DNA of 64,000 nt, taken from contig NZ_SSNY01000004.1 of the NCBI RefSeq assembly GCF_004801285.1, forward strand, positions 124,001 through 188,000, written 5' to 3'. Position 1 is the first letter of the stretch. Every line of letters begins with the position of its first letter. Under the pieces are notes generated by a model that had not been told where the DNA came from, ran no database searches, and was given only the letters and a program-made list of their open reading frames with translations. A program made the position numbers and the translations under genes. Source of the DNA: Ollibium composti (GTDB lineage: Bacteria; Pseudomonadota; Alphaproteobacteria; Rhizobiales; Rhizobiaceae). Below are positions 23,516 to 31,963 of the stretch, one piece after another.

Positions 23516-23615
23516 CTTCTCCCCGTTCACGGGGAGAAGATGTCACGAAGTGACAGATGAGGGGCAGCACGTGGCTGGCGACGTTCGCGCCGCCCCTCAC
23601 CTGCCTGCCGGCATC
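23516..23615. repeat. RIME-like intergenic palindromic mosaic, copy 2
   Basis: Three nested structures: CTTCTCCCCG (23516-23525) / CGGGGAGAAG (23530-23539) with loop TTCA; GTCAC (23542-23546) / GTGAC (23550-23554); and TGAGGGGC (23558-23565) / GCCCCTCA (23592-23599), followed by CCTGCCTGCCGGCATC. This is the cleaner of two copies in the window (other at 20242-20390). It lies upstream of the topoisomerase gene. Confidence 0.85.
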
Positions 23616-23639
23616 CTGCCCTGCCGAGCGTTCGTCATT

Positions 23640-23679
23640 CGAAAAGCCAAGCAATTGGCTTTTCGTGGCCTACGGCCAC
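23640..23679. terminator. double hairpin downstream of glutaryl-CoA dehydrogenase
   Basis: CGAAAAGCCAA (23640-23650) / TTGGCTTTTCG (23655-23665) is an 11-bp perfect stem with a 4-base loop, next to GTGGCC (23665-23670) / GGCCAC (23674-23679). Read on the minus strand it follows the gene's stop at 23713 by about 35 bases and has a TTTT run in its outer arm, so it plausibly ends that transcript. Confidence 0.6.
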
Positions 23680-23712
23680 CATTCCTCACCCCCATAAACG
23701 GGGCGAGGAAAC

Positions 23713-24909
23713 TTAGAAAAACGCCTGCAGTCCGGTCTGCGCGCGGCCGAGGATCAGCGCGTGCACGTCGTGCGCGCCCTCGTAGGTGTTGACCGTCTCC
23801 AGGTTCTGCGCGTGGCGCATGACGTGGTAACCGATCTGGATGCCGTTGCCGCCGTGCATGTCGCGCGCCTGGCGGGCGATGTCGAGCGCCTTGCCGCAAT
23901 TGTTGCGCTTGACGATGGAGATCATTTCCGGCGCCATCTTGCCCGCGTCCATCAGGCGGCCGACGCGCAAGGAGCCCTGAAGGCCGAGCGCGATGTCGGT
24001 CTGCATGTCGGCGAGCTTCTTCTGGTAGAGCTGCGTGCCGGCAAGCGGCTTGCCGAACTGCTTGCGGTCGAGCCCGTACTGGCGGGCGCGGTGCCAGCAA
24101 TCCTCGGCCGCGCCCAGCGCGCCCCAGGAAATGCCGTAGCGGGCGCGGTTCAAACAGCCGAACGGACCGCCGAGACCCTTGACGTTGGGCAGCAGCGCAT
24201 CCTCGCCGACCTCGACGTTCTCCAGAACGATCTCGCCGGTGATCGAGGCCCTGAGCGACAGCTTGCCTTCGATCTTCGGCGCGGAAAGCCCCTTCATGCC
24301 CTTTTCAAGGACGAAACCGCGAATGACGTCCTTGCCGTCCTCGCCCTTCACCTTGGCCCAGACGACGAAGACGTCGGCGATCGGGGCGTTGGAGATCCAC
24401 ATCTTCGAGCCGTTGAGGCGCCAGCCGCCGGCCGTCCTTTCGGCGCGGGTCTTCATGCCGCCCGGATCGGAACCGGCGTCCGGCTCGGTCAGGCCGAAAC
24501 AGCCGATCCATTCGCCCGAAGCCAGTTTCGGCAGGTACTTCTTGCGCTGCTCCTCCGAGCCGTAGGCGTGGATCGGATACATGACCAGCGAGGACTGCAC
24601 GCTCATCATCGAGCGATAGCCGGAATCCACCCGCTCGACCTCGCGCGCGATCAGCCCGTAGGTAACGTAGTTGGAGCCCAGCCCGCCATATTCCTCCGGC
24701 ACGGTGACGCCGAGCAGGCCGGCCTCGCCCATCTCGCGAAAAATCGCCGGATCGGTCTTTTCCTCCAGATAGGCCTGCTCGACGCGGGGGCTGAGCTTGT
24801 CGGCGGCAAAGGTTGCGGCAGCGTCGCGGATCATCCGCTCGTCTTCCGAAAGCTGGTCTTCCAGCAGGAAAGGATCGTCCCAAACGAACGCGTTCTTGTC
24901 GCCGGCCAT
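23713..24909 (-). CDS. gcdH: glutaryl-CoA dehydrogenase
   Basis: 398 residues from the ATG at 24909. It is an acyl-CoA dehydrogenase: FAD/substrate segments [21 protein letters not shown] and [38 protein letters not shown], and the C-terminal [24 protein letters not shown], where the Glu is the catalytic base. The last segment together with [23 protein letters not shown] is specific to glutaryl-CoA dehydrogenase, which makes crotonyl-CoA and CO2 in lysine and tryptophan breakdown. The ALDH7 enzyme at 18.2-19.7 kb belongs to the same route but is not in the same operon. Confidence 0.95.
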   Translation of the reverse strand: MAGDKNAFVWDDPFLLEDQLSEDERMIRDAAATFAADKLSPRVEQAYLEEKTDPAIFREMGEAGLLGVTVPEEYGGLGSNYVTYGLIAREVERVDSGYRSMMSVQSSLVMYPIHAYGSEEQRKKYLPKLASGEWIGCFGLTEPDAGSDPGGMKTRAERTAGGWRLNGSKMWISNAPIADVFVVWAKVKGEDGKDVIRGFVLEKGMKGLSAPKIEGKLSLRASITGEIVLENVEVGEDALLPNVKGLGGPFGCLNRARYGISWGALGAAEDCWHRARQYGLDRKQFGKPLAGTQLYQKKLADMQTDIALGLQGSLRVGRLMDAGKMAPEMISIVKRNNCGKALDIARQARDMHGGNGIQIGYHVMRHAQNLETVNTYEGAHDVHALILGRAQTGLQAFF

Positions 24910-25371
24910 GTCTCGTTTTTCTCCAGTCGATGACTTTGCCGGCCTTATCGGGCCGAAACCGGCAAAAATCAAACGAATTTGGCCGTGGACCAGCCTTTCT
25001 CCCACAGGCGGCATCGCCCGGCAGGCGCCGGCGGCCGACATGGCGCAGGCGCCTGAGTCGCCGCGCACGGACTCCGAAACGCAATTCTGTCAATTCCCGT
25101 TTGCCCCTGGATTCGTCTGCGGTTAGATTACAGCCGAATCAGCCGTTCCTCGGGGGCACGGCGAACCATCGAAAGTCTGATGTTCCGGAGCTCATCCGGT
25201 GCAAGGCGCGAACGGTTTCGCGTTGCCCCTCACGGATTCGGCGGGTCGGACGCTGTCTGGCGTCTTGTGCGTTTCTGCGAGAGTTCCTTCGCGACAGTGA
25301 TGCGTTTTGGGTCCGATGCCGGTGTTCCGGTGCCGGGCATGAGGATCGATTCGGCCGCACGTTAAAATGAA
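24910..25371. other. 462-base divergent intergenic region between gcdH and visN
   Basis: Must hold the promoters of gcdH (minus) and of visNR (plus), the master flagellar operon. I found no FNR box, CtrA-like TTAACCAT motif or convincing -35/-10 pair. visN has no clear ribosome site (only AAAATGAA before its ATG at 25372). Confidence 0.5.
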
Positions 25372-26082
25372 ATGACCGCCACAGCCGCGCAGCCCTCCTT
25401 CGACGACGTTCCGACGCGCCTCTCGTCCCGAGGCGACCTCACCGCCTTTCTCACGCAGCTTGCCGCCGGGATCGGGGCCGATTCCTATATGCTGGTCGCC
25501 GTCGTCCACGACCAGGCCCGCTCCGATGCCCGCATCGTCGCCTCCAACTGGGTCTTCGACGCCATCGAGCTGATCGGCAAGCGCATCATCGCCACCCTGG
25601 CCCAGGGCCTGTTCACCGCCGCACCGGGCATCCGGCCGCAGCCGCTGGTCGCCGCCGGCGCTCCCGACACCGGCGGCCTGCTGAGCGGCGAGGAGGTCCG
25701 GTTGCTCGACGTGTTCGGCCATGCCGAGCTCTATTCGCTCAGGCTCGACGTCGGCCGCCAGCGGCTGTTCGCGCTTTTCTCCTCGGCCGAACCCGGCCAC
25801 ATCGACCGCAGCGCCCTGATGCGCGGGCAGATGCAGTGCTGCTATGCGCTGTCCCAGGTTCCGCAGCTTCTCGCCGCCGCCACCACGCAGGACCCGCTGT
25901 CGGACCGCGAGCGCGAATGCCTGTTCTGGGTCTCGGAAGGCAAGACCACGGACGAAGTGGCGCTGATCCTCGGCGTCTCGTCCAACACCGTCAACAGCTA
26001 CATCACCCACGCCATCCAGAAATTCTCCGCGTCCAACCGCGCGATGGCCATCGCAACCGCGATCAGGAGCGGCATCATTTGA
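25372..26082 (+). CDS. visN: LuxR-type flagellar master regulator VisN
   Basis: 236 residues. An N-terminal ligand-binding-like domain (about 1-165) is followed by a LuxR helix-turn-helix: DPLSDRERECLFWVSEGKTTDEVALILGVSSNTVNSYITHAIQKF. In Sinorhizobium VisN pairs with VisR to activate rem/ftcR and, through it, the flagellar genes. Here visR starts within its stop codon and the flagellar cluster follows at once, so the identification is secure. The N-terminal ligand is unknown. Confidence 0.93.
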   Translation: MTATAAQPSFDDVPTRLSSRGDLTAFLTQLAAGIGADSYMLVAVVHDQARSDARIVASNWVFDAIELIGKRIIATLAQGLFTAAPGIRPQPLVAAGAPDTGGLLSGEEVRLLDVFGHAELYSLRLDVGRQRLFALFSSAEPGHIDRSALMRGQMQCCYALSQVPQLLAAATTQDPLSDRERECLFWVSEGKTTDEVALILGVSSNTVNSYITHAIQKFSASNRAMAIATAIRSGII

Positions 26083-26849
26083 AACGGATCGAGGCCAGAG
26101 CGGCCGCCGAGGCCCTGTTCGACCGAAGCCACAGCCCGTTCGGCGCCTTCAGCCTCGGGTCGGAGACACACCACGCCGTCACCATGCCCGACGCCGTGCG
26201 CCGCTGCCGCTGGATCGCCGTCGACATCAACGCCACCGCCTTCGCGCTGTTCTTTTCCGGCCCTTCGGCTGAACGGGCAAAGCTGGTGCCCTGTTTCGAC
26301 AGCGACTACCCCTCGGTGGCGACGACCACCAGGCTGATATCGGGGGCCAACAGCGAAGACGTCGTGCGCCATGCCCGCGTCTCCACGGCACCGTTGTGGT
26401 GGGCCGACGATGCGGTGGCCGGCGCCGCCGCCAGGTTTGCCCACCTGCCATGGGTCGAGCGCATCGCGCCGCTGGCACCGGGCAGCGCCGGCATCGCCTT
26501 CCCGGTCCATGCAGAGCGCGGCCAGTGCGGCCTCGTCGTCTTTCTCGGCACCGCCATGACCCTGCCGCAGCACGCGCTCTACGAAATCCACGCCCGCTGC
26601 TTTGCGCTGTTCGACGCGGTGGCACGCATGCGGCCGGCCGAGGCCGGACGGGTCGGCTCGATCACCAAGCGCGAGCTGGAATGCCTGAAGCTGACGGCCA
26701 ACGGCTACACCAGCGAGGAGATCGCCCGGCTGCTGAAATTGTCGGTGCACACCGCCAACCAGTACCTCACCCAGTCGGCGCAGAAGCTCAACGCCGTCAG
26801 CCGCACGCAGGCGGTGGCCAAGGCGCTCAGACTGGGTCTGATCGAGTGA
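26079..26849 (+). CDS. visR: LuxR-type flagellar master regulator VisR
   Basis: 256 residues from a TTG at 26079 that overlaps the visN stop (TTGA), with AGGAG nine bases upstream; no earlier ATG avoids visN, and the next ATG (26184) would remove part of the sensor domain. The C-terminal helix-turn-helix is GSITKRELECLKLTANGYTSEEIARLLKLSVHTANQYLTQSAQKL. With VisN it should form a heterodimer at the top of the flagellar hierarchy. The overlap couples their synthesis in equal amounts. The TTG start is inferred. Confidence 0.9.
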   Translation: MKRIEARAAAEALFDRSHSPFGAFSLGSETHHAVTMPDAVRRCRWIAVDINATAFALFFSGPSAERAKLVPCFDSDYPSVATTTRLISGANSEDVVRHARVSTAPLWWADDAVAGAAARFAHLPWVERIAPLAPGSAGIAFPVHAERGQCGLVVFLGTAMTLPQHALYEIHARCFALFDAVARMRPAEAGRVGSITKRELECLKLTANGYTSEEIARLLKLSVHTANQYLTQSAQKLNAVSRTQAVAKALRLGLIE

Positions 26850-26934
26850 ATGGTGAATGTTCGGATGCCCGGATCAGCCCGAGGCACAAGCCTAACATTC
26901 CGCTCCATTCACCATTTTACCATTCACCATTCAC
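26846..26934. terminator. long inverted repeat between convergent visR and unknown gene
   Basis: GTGAATGGTGAATG (26846-26859) and its exact reverse complement CATTCACCATTCAC (26921-26934), 61 bases apart, with further CATTC/ACCATT copies between. The left arm covers the visR stop and the right arm lies in the last codons of the minus-strand gene. It may act as a shared terminator; the long loop makes that less sure. Confidence 0.45.
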
Positions 26935-27357
26935 CGATTCCCTCTTGCGAATGCGCGCATTCTCCAGCACCGCCGCCAGAAGCCGCGTGTTCTGCTCGGG
27001 ATCCTCGTCCGGGTCCCTGAAGGCGACGTAGTTCAGCACGACCGAAGCGTCGTGCTCGGTCAGCGTCAGCTGGAAATAGACGGTGACGCCCGGCGGCCTC
27101 AGTTCCAGGTCGAGCACGATGCGCGGCGCGCCGCCCCAGTCGACATAGGCCTCGCCGCCATGGCCGAGCCTGAGCGTGCCGGGCATGAAGAAGAGTTCGG
27201 CCGCGGAATCGACGAGATCCGACAGGCAGGCGAAATGTTCCAGCCGGATGAAGGCGATGTAGTCGGCGACGTCGATCAGCCTCAGTTCGCGAACCACCTG
27301 GTCGATGGCGTGGGCGACGACGATCTCGCGGGAACTGGCATGCGGCTGTCGGTTCAT
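26917..27357 (-). CDS. uncharacterised flagellar-cluster protein
   Basis: 146 residues, soluble. Visible features: an N-terminal helix EIVVAHAIDQVVRELRLIDVADYIAFIRLEHFACLSDLVDSAAELFF, then beta-rich LRLGHGGEAYVDWGGAPRIVLDLELRPPGVTVYFQLTLTEHDASVVLNYV and an acidic DPDEDPEQNTRL near the end. I recognise no family. Its ATG overlaps the flhB stop by four bases, so it is translated with the motor/export genes and probably serves the flagellum. Its 3' end lies inside an inverted repeat. Confidence 0.8.
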   Translation of the reverse strand: MNRQPHASSREIVVAHAIDQVVRELRLIDVADYIAFIRLEHFACLSDLVDSAAELFFMPGTLRLGHGGEAYVDWGGAPRIVLDLELRPPGVTVYFQLTLTEHDASVVLNYVAFRDPDEDPEQNTRLLAAVLENARIRKRESVNGEW

Positions 27358-28436
27358 GAAATCCGTTTCGGCTCGGGTTTCTTCGCGTAGACGATCCGCA
27401 CCAACTCGGCCACTGCCTGGTAGAATTGCGGTGGAATGACGCTATCAACCGAAACTTGCTTGTACATGGAGCGGGCGAGCGCGACGTCCTCGAAAACCGG
27501 GATGCCGTTCTCCTCGGCGATCTCGCGGATCTTCAGCGCGACGAGGTCCTGGCCCTTGGCGACCACCAGCGGCGCCGAGTTCTCCTCGCGCACATAGCGT
27601 AGCGCGATCGCGTAGTGCGTCGGGTTGGCGATCACCAGCGTCGCCTTCGGCACCGCCGTCATCATGCGCCTGCGAGCCCGGTCGCGCGCCACCGAGCGGA
27701 TGCGCGACTTGACGATCGGATCGCCTTCGGACTGCTTCAGCTCGTCCTTGACCTCCTGCTTGCTCATGCGCATGTCGCGCCGCCAGCTGAAGCGCGACCA
27801 TACCAGGTCGGCGGCGGCGATCGCCGCCATCACCAGCACGACGGCGACGAGGATATCGACGGTGATCGAGCGGATGACCTTGGTGAACTCGAACGGATTG
27901 GTGATCATGCCCGAAAGCAGCCGGCGCGGGTCCTGCGCCACGGTGAAGGCGAGCACCGCCGAGACGAAGGCGAGCTTGGCCAGCGACTTCAGGAACTCGA
28001 CCCAGCCCTGCACGCCGAACATGCGCTTCCAGCCCTGGGCGAGCGAGATACGCGACAGTTGCGGCCGGATGCGTTCGCCGACGAACTGCGGCAGGTTCTG
28101 GAACACCGAGGCGCCGACGCCTGCGACGATCAGCAGCACAAGCAGGATCGCCAACGGCCGGCCCACCTCGATCAGCACGACCTTGTAGAGCGCGATGACA
28201 TCGGTTTCGGTGTCCATCGGCCAGGCTTCCGGCTTCTCCAGGAACATCGACAGGAACATGCCGAGATCGGCCACCGCCTCGCGGGCGTAGAAGACCGCAT
28301 AGATGAGGATGGCGACGAAGGAAGCGAGCAGAGCGGTTTCGCGCGAATTGGGCAGTTTGCCCTGCTCGATCGTGTCGCGGACCTTCTTCTCGGTCGCTTC
28401 CTCGGTTTTGGAGTCCTTGTCGGCCCCATCGGCCAT
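27354..28436 (-). CDS. flhB: flagellar export gate protein FlhB
   Basis: 360 residues. Four membrane helices occupy about residues 35-205. The cytosolic domain carries the self-cleavage motif NPTH at 271-274 (ATLVIANPTHYAIALRY), where cleavage between Asn and Pro switches export from rod/hook to filament substrates. The cytosolic linker MSKQEVKDELKQSEGDP is typical. It ends the unit motA-fliM-fliN-fliG-flhB and overlaps the next gene by four bases. Confidence 0.97.
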   Translation of the reverse strand: MADGADKDSKTEEATEKKVRDTIEQGKLPNSRETALLASFVAILIYAVFYAREAVADLGMFLSMFLEKPEAWPMDTETDVIALYKVVLIEVGRPLAILLVLLIVAGVGASVFQNLPQFVGERIRPQLSRISLAQGWKRMFGVQGWVEFLKSLAKLAFVSAVLAFTVAQDPRRLLSGMITNPFEFTKVIRSITVDILVAVVLVMAAIAAADLVWSRFSWRRDMRMSKQEVKDELKQSEGDPIVKSRIRSVARDRARRRMMTAVPKATLVIANPTHYAIALRYVREENSAPLVVAKGQDLVALKIREIAEENGIPVFEDVALARSMYKQVSVDSVIPPQFYQAVAELVRIVYAKKPEPKRIS

Positions 28437-28462
28437 GGCGCGCGCGGCCTCTCAAGCAGGCG

Positions 28463-29485
28463 TCAGGCGGCGTCGGCGCTCGGCTGCGCCGACGGCAGCT
28501 CGAAGACACCTTCGCGCGCCAGGCGGATGGTGGTGGCGGCGACCAGCTTGCGCGCCCGCGCGATCTCGGCCGCCGGAATGCCGTCCGCCGGCTGTCCGAG
28601 CTCGGACTCGATCATCCGGCGCGAGCGCGCGCCGATCGCCGACAGAACGGCTTCGGCAAGGTCGGGCGCGGCCCCGCGCAGCGCCAGCGTCACCACTTCG
28701 CTCGACAGGCCGTCGAAGATCGACACGCGCGCCTTCTGCGTCAAGAGCGGGATGTCGTCGAAGGAGAAGATGCGCGCCTTGACCGCCTCGAGGTCCGGCG
28801 TGCCGGCTTCCTCCAGGTCCTTCATCATCTCGTCGAGCTGAGGCTTGTCGAGTTCGTTGAGCAGGCTGGCCACCCTCGCCTGCCCGGCCGAGGTGTCCTT
28901 GACCGAGGTCTCGGCAAGCACGCGCGCCCGCAACTGGTCGGTAACGAGTTTTTCCGCCGCTTCCGGCACGGTGGCCATCGTCACCATGCGCTTGATGATT
29001 TCCGAGCGCAGCGGCTTTTCGAGCGTCAGCAGCACGGCGGCGGATGCCTGCGGCGCCAGCTTCGACAGCACCATCGCGGAGGTCTGCGCATGCTCGCCGG
29101 CGAGGAAGGCGCCAAGCCGCGCGGGGTCGAGCTTCTCCAGTTCCGGCCAGATCGGCGGCGGTCCGTCCGGCGAAGCCTCCGGCTGCTTGCCGTTCATGAT
29201 GGCGCTGACTTCCTCGGGCGACAGCGATTCGTTGAGGATCGAATCCATCTTGTCGGCCGAATCGAGCAGGCCGGCGCCTTCGGTGAACTCCGCCTCGAAT
29301 TCGGCGACGATGCGTTCCAGGTCTGCCTGGGGGATGGTGCGCAGGAGACGCGCGGCCTCGATCAGGTTTTTCAGTTCCTCCTGCTTGAAGAACTTCAGCA
29401 GCCGGCCCGCCGAAACCTTGCCCATCGCCACCAGGATGGCGGCCGCCTTCTGCGGACGGGTCAGCGTAAGCGGCTGCGTGGTCAT
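28463..29485 (-). CDS. fliG: flagellar motor switch protein FliG
   Basis: 340 residues, usual length. Three armadillo-like parts are visible: the N-terminal FliF-binding domain (KAAAILVAMGKVSAGRLLKFF), the middle domain with EHAQ in place of the common EHPQ surface motif, and the C-terminal torque domain (ARIFSFDDIPLLTQKARVSIFDGLSSEVVTLALRGAAPDLAEAVLSAIGARSRRMIE) that meets MotA. Gap of 61 bases from fliN. Confidence 0.96.
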   Translation of the reverse strand: MTTQPLTLTRPQKAAAILVAMGKVSAGRLLKFFKQEELKNLIEAARLLRTIPQADLERIVAEFEAEFTEGAGLLDSADKMDSILNESLSPEEVSAIMNGKQPEASPDGPPPIWPELEKLDPARLGAFLAGEHAQTSAMVLSKLAPQASAAVLLTLEKPLRSEIIKRMVTMATVPEAAEKLVTDQLRARVLAETSVKDTSAGQARVASLLNELDKPQLDEMMKDLEEAGTPDLEAVKARIFSFDDIPLLTQKARVSIFDGLSSEVVTLALRGAAPDLAEAVLSAIGARSRRMIESELGQPADGIPAAEIARARKLVAATTIRLAREGVFELPSAQPSADAA

Positions 29486-29546
29486 GGCCTTGCCCCGCGA
29501 CCTGCCCAGCGATCTGCTTTGTCATCGTCGACGGCGAACGGCATCC

Positions 29547-29939
29547 TCAGGCTCCCTTGGCCCCGGCGATGATCTCCGTCAGCCGGATGCCGAAGCGCGA
29601 CGGATCGTTCTCCAGCACGGTGATCTCGCCGCGCGCGATCTTGCGGCCGTTCACCACCACGTCGACCGGCTCGCCGATGCGCCGGTCGAGCGCAACCGTC
29701 GAGCCCTTCTGCAGGGCCATCAGCTCCGACACCGGCATCTCGGTCGAGCCCAGCACGATCTGGACGTCGACGGGAATGTTCATGATGACGTTGGGATTGC
29801 TGCCGGCGGCGGGGCGGGAAGCGGCCTCGGGGCGCTGCTGCTCCTCCTGAAGGACGCCGCGCAGTTCCTCGATGGCGCGGTTGAGCTGGTCGTCCGAAGC
29901 GTCGGCTTCCGGCTCGGCGGCGTTGCTGCTGGTGTTCAT
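29547..29939 (-). CDS. fliN: flagellar motor switch protein FliN
   Basis: 130 residues from the ATG at 29939. An acidic N-terminal tail precedes the SpoA fold: [70 protein letters not shown]. It forms the lower C-ring with FliM. It starts 19 bases after fliM. Confidence 0.96.
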   Translation of the reverse strand: MNTSSNAAEPEADASDDQLNRAIEELRGVLQEEQQRPEAASRPAAGSNPNVIMNIPVDVQIVLGSTEMPVSELMALQKGSTVALDRRIGEPVDVVVNGRKIARGEITVLENDPSRFGIRLTEIIAGAKGA

Positions 29940-29958
29940 CCGTCTTCTCCCGCGGGGC

Positions 29959-30888
29959 TCAACCCGGCATGAGCCCATCGATGAAGTCCTGACCGGCATC
30001 GTAGGGATGCCTGATTCGGACCGTGTAATTCTGCCCGAGTTTGCCGAACTCGCATACGAACAGCGTCTTGTTGCGGGCCGTCAGCCGGGCGCTGGTCTGC
30101 GCCGCCTCGTCCAGTTCGATCACCTGTCCCGGCTCAAGCGCGGCGATCTCGCCGAGCGTGAGGCGCGCCAGCGGCATCGTCGCTTCCAGGCTCACCGCCG
30201 AGCGCATGACCTCCTCGGAAAAGCGCTGGCGCCAGTCCGGCCCGGTGCCGTCCCCGGCAGGCATACCGGCATCGCCGCGATGCTTGAGCAGCACGCGCTG
30301 CGGCATCGTCAGCGCCACCGTGCCGCGCGAAGCGGCGGTGGCGAGGGAAAAGACGACGCGCACCGCCGGCCCGTCGCGCAGCAGGTGCCTGGCCATGTCC
30401 TGCCCGGTCATCGCCATCGGCACCGGCAGCTTGAACTCGAAGGCGCGCGGCCCCGAACCGTTGACCGCGCGCGCGATCTGCTCGAACACCGAGGTCGCCA
30501 CCTCGATCTCCAGCGGCGACAGGTCGCGCGCGATGGGTGCAGCCGGCTCGCCGGCGTCACCGCCGAACAGGAGGCTCACCACCACCGCCACGGCATCATT
30601 GTCGATGGCCAGCACCAGCGCGTCGGGCGAGGACGTGGAGGCGGCGATCGTCATGGCATGATTTGTCACGCCCGGCCGCGCCTGCGCCATCCTGATAAGT
30701 GCCACGTCGGCCACCTCGACCGAGACCGGCACGCCGAGGCTTTCGCCCAGGCCCGCGACGATGGCCGGCACGGCGCGCTCCGCGAGCGCACGGGCGGCGG
30801 CGGCCACTTGGTCCGGCTCGCCGGTATCGCCGACGAGGCGCTCGACGATGAAGGCGCGCATCTCGGCCGGGCTTGCCGCGGCGCTCAT
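29959..30888 (-). CDS. fliM: divergent flagellar motor switch protein FliM
   Basis: 309 residues. The middle domain is recognisable ([41 protein letters not shown], with GGDAG for the GGxG loop) and the C-terminal SpoA domain reads [22 protein letters not shown]. The N-terminus lacks the EIDALL-type peptide that binds CheY-P in enteric FliM. Gene order motA-fliM-fliN-fliG secures the identity. How CheY contacts this switch is open. Confidence 0.92.
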   Translation of the reverse strand: MSAAASPAEMRAFIVERLVGDTGEPDQVAAAARALAERAVPAIVAGLGESLGVPVSVEVADVALIRMAQARPGVTNHAMTIAASTSSPDALVLAIDNDAVAVVVSLLFGGDAGEPAAPIARDLSPLEIEVATSVFEQIARAVNGSGPRAFEFKLPVPMAMTGQDMARHLLRDGPAVRVVFSLATAASRGTVALTMPQRVLLKHRGDAGMPAGDGTGPDWRQRFSEEVMRSAVSLEATMPLARLTLGEIAALEPGQVIELDEAAQTSARLTARNKTLFVCEFGKLGQNYTVRIRHPYDAGQDFIDGLMPG

Positions 30889-30920
30889 GGCGTGTCTGGC
30901 CTCGCTGCCCTGGCCATCGC

Positions 30921-31793
30921 TCAGGCGGCCTTCCGTTCGGCGCCGCCGTTCATGGTGCTCTGCTCGACCGCGTCGATGGAAGGCCGGTCATAGGCCGAGA
31001 TCGTCTTGCGACCGAATTCGATGGCCACCTGCGGCAGCGCGCCATTCATGTAGGCGAGCAGCGTCTGCTTGACGATGACGTAGAGGCGGTTGCGCTTGTC
31101 GCGCACCGACTTGACCTTGGCGGCGATCGGCCCGACCACGCAGTACGACATGAAGATGCCGAGGAAGGTGCCGACCAGCGCAGCACCAATCAGGCCGCCG
31201 AGGATTTCCGGCGACTGGTCCAGCGCCCCCATCGCCTTTACCACGCCCAGCACCGCCGCCACGATGCCGATGGCCGGGAAGCCGTCGCCCATCGCCACCA
31301 GCGCATGATAGGATTTCATCTTGTCGTGCTTGATGGTGTGGATTTCCTCGTCCATCAGCGCCTCGATCTCATGCGGACGCGCATTGCCGATGATGATGAT
31401 GCGGCAATAATCGCAGATGAAATACATCAGGTCGCGGTTGGCCATCACCGTCGGAAAGGCCTGGAAGATCGCCGATTCTTCCGGATTGTCGATATGGGCC
31501 TCGACCTCGCTGCGCGACTTCGACTTCAGTTCGCGCATCAGCGAATGCAGCACGCCCAGCGTTTCCAGATATTCCCGCTCCTTCGGCACCGATTGCTTGA
31601 AGGCCTCGATGACGGCCTTGCCGGTGTCCTTCACCGTCTTCATCGGGTTGGCGATCAGGAAGGCGCCGAAAGCCGCGCCGATGATGATGACGGCTTCCCA
31701 CGGCTGCACCAGCACGTGGACATGCCCGCCCATCGCCATGAAGCCGCCGAGCACGCAGCCGAGCGTCACCACAAATCCGATCAGAATGCCCAC
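30921..31793 (-). CDS. motA: flagellar motor stator protein MotA
   Basis: 290 residues with four membrane helices: two N-terminal (about 3-50) and two central ([21 protein letters not shown] and [28 protein letters not shown]). The long cytosolic loop between them ([37 protein letters not shown]) contacts FliG. It forms the proton channel with MotB. First gene of the minus-strand motor unit, divergent from the DUF1217 gene. Confidence 0.97.
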   Translation of the reverse strand: MGILIGFVVTLGCVLGGFMAMGGHVHVLVQPWEAVIIIGAAFGAFLIANPMKTVKDTGKAVIEAFKQSVPKEREYLETLGVLHSLMRELKSKSRSEVEAHIDNPEESAIFQAFPTVMANRDLMYFICDYCRIIIIGNARPHEIEALMDEEIHTIKHDKMKSYHALVAMGDGFPAIGIVAAVLGVVKAMGALDQSPEILGGLIGAALVGTFLGIFMSYCVVGPIAAKVKSVRDKRNRLYVIVKQTLLAYMNGALPQVAIEFGRKTISAYDRPSIDAVEQSTMNGGAERKAA

Positions 31794-31851
31794 GGCCGGT
31801 CCTTCCGCATCTCACACCGCAACAGGGATAGGCCGCGTGCCTTGTGTGAAA

Positions 31852-31883
31852 CTTGAAACGCGTGAAGCTTGAAACGCGTGAGG
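31852..31883. repeat. 16-bp tandem repeat in the motA/DUF1217 divergent promoter region
   Basis: CTTGAAACGCGTGAAG at 31852-31867 and CTTGAAACGCGTGAGG at 31868-31883, two adjacent copies differing at one base. They stand between the divergent starts at 31793 and 31964 and could be paired regulator sites. Confidence 0.75.
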
Positions 31884-31963
31884 CTGGAATCGTGTGCGGG
31901 CGCGATTCAGTTTCGCGCAAGGAACCCGGCTTATGATGGGCGACCGCTGCTGCCGGAGGCATC

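Noticed and set aside
26905..26940. CATTCACC repeats considered as a CRISPR-like or satellite array
   Set aside because: Units are 7-8 bases with no spacers of constant length; they are explained by an inverted repeat at two gene ends.
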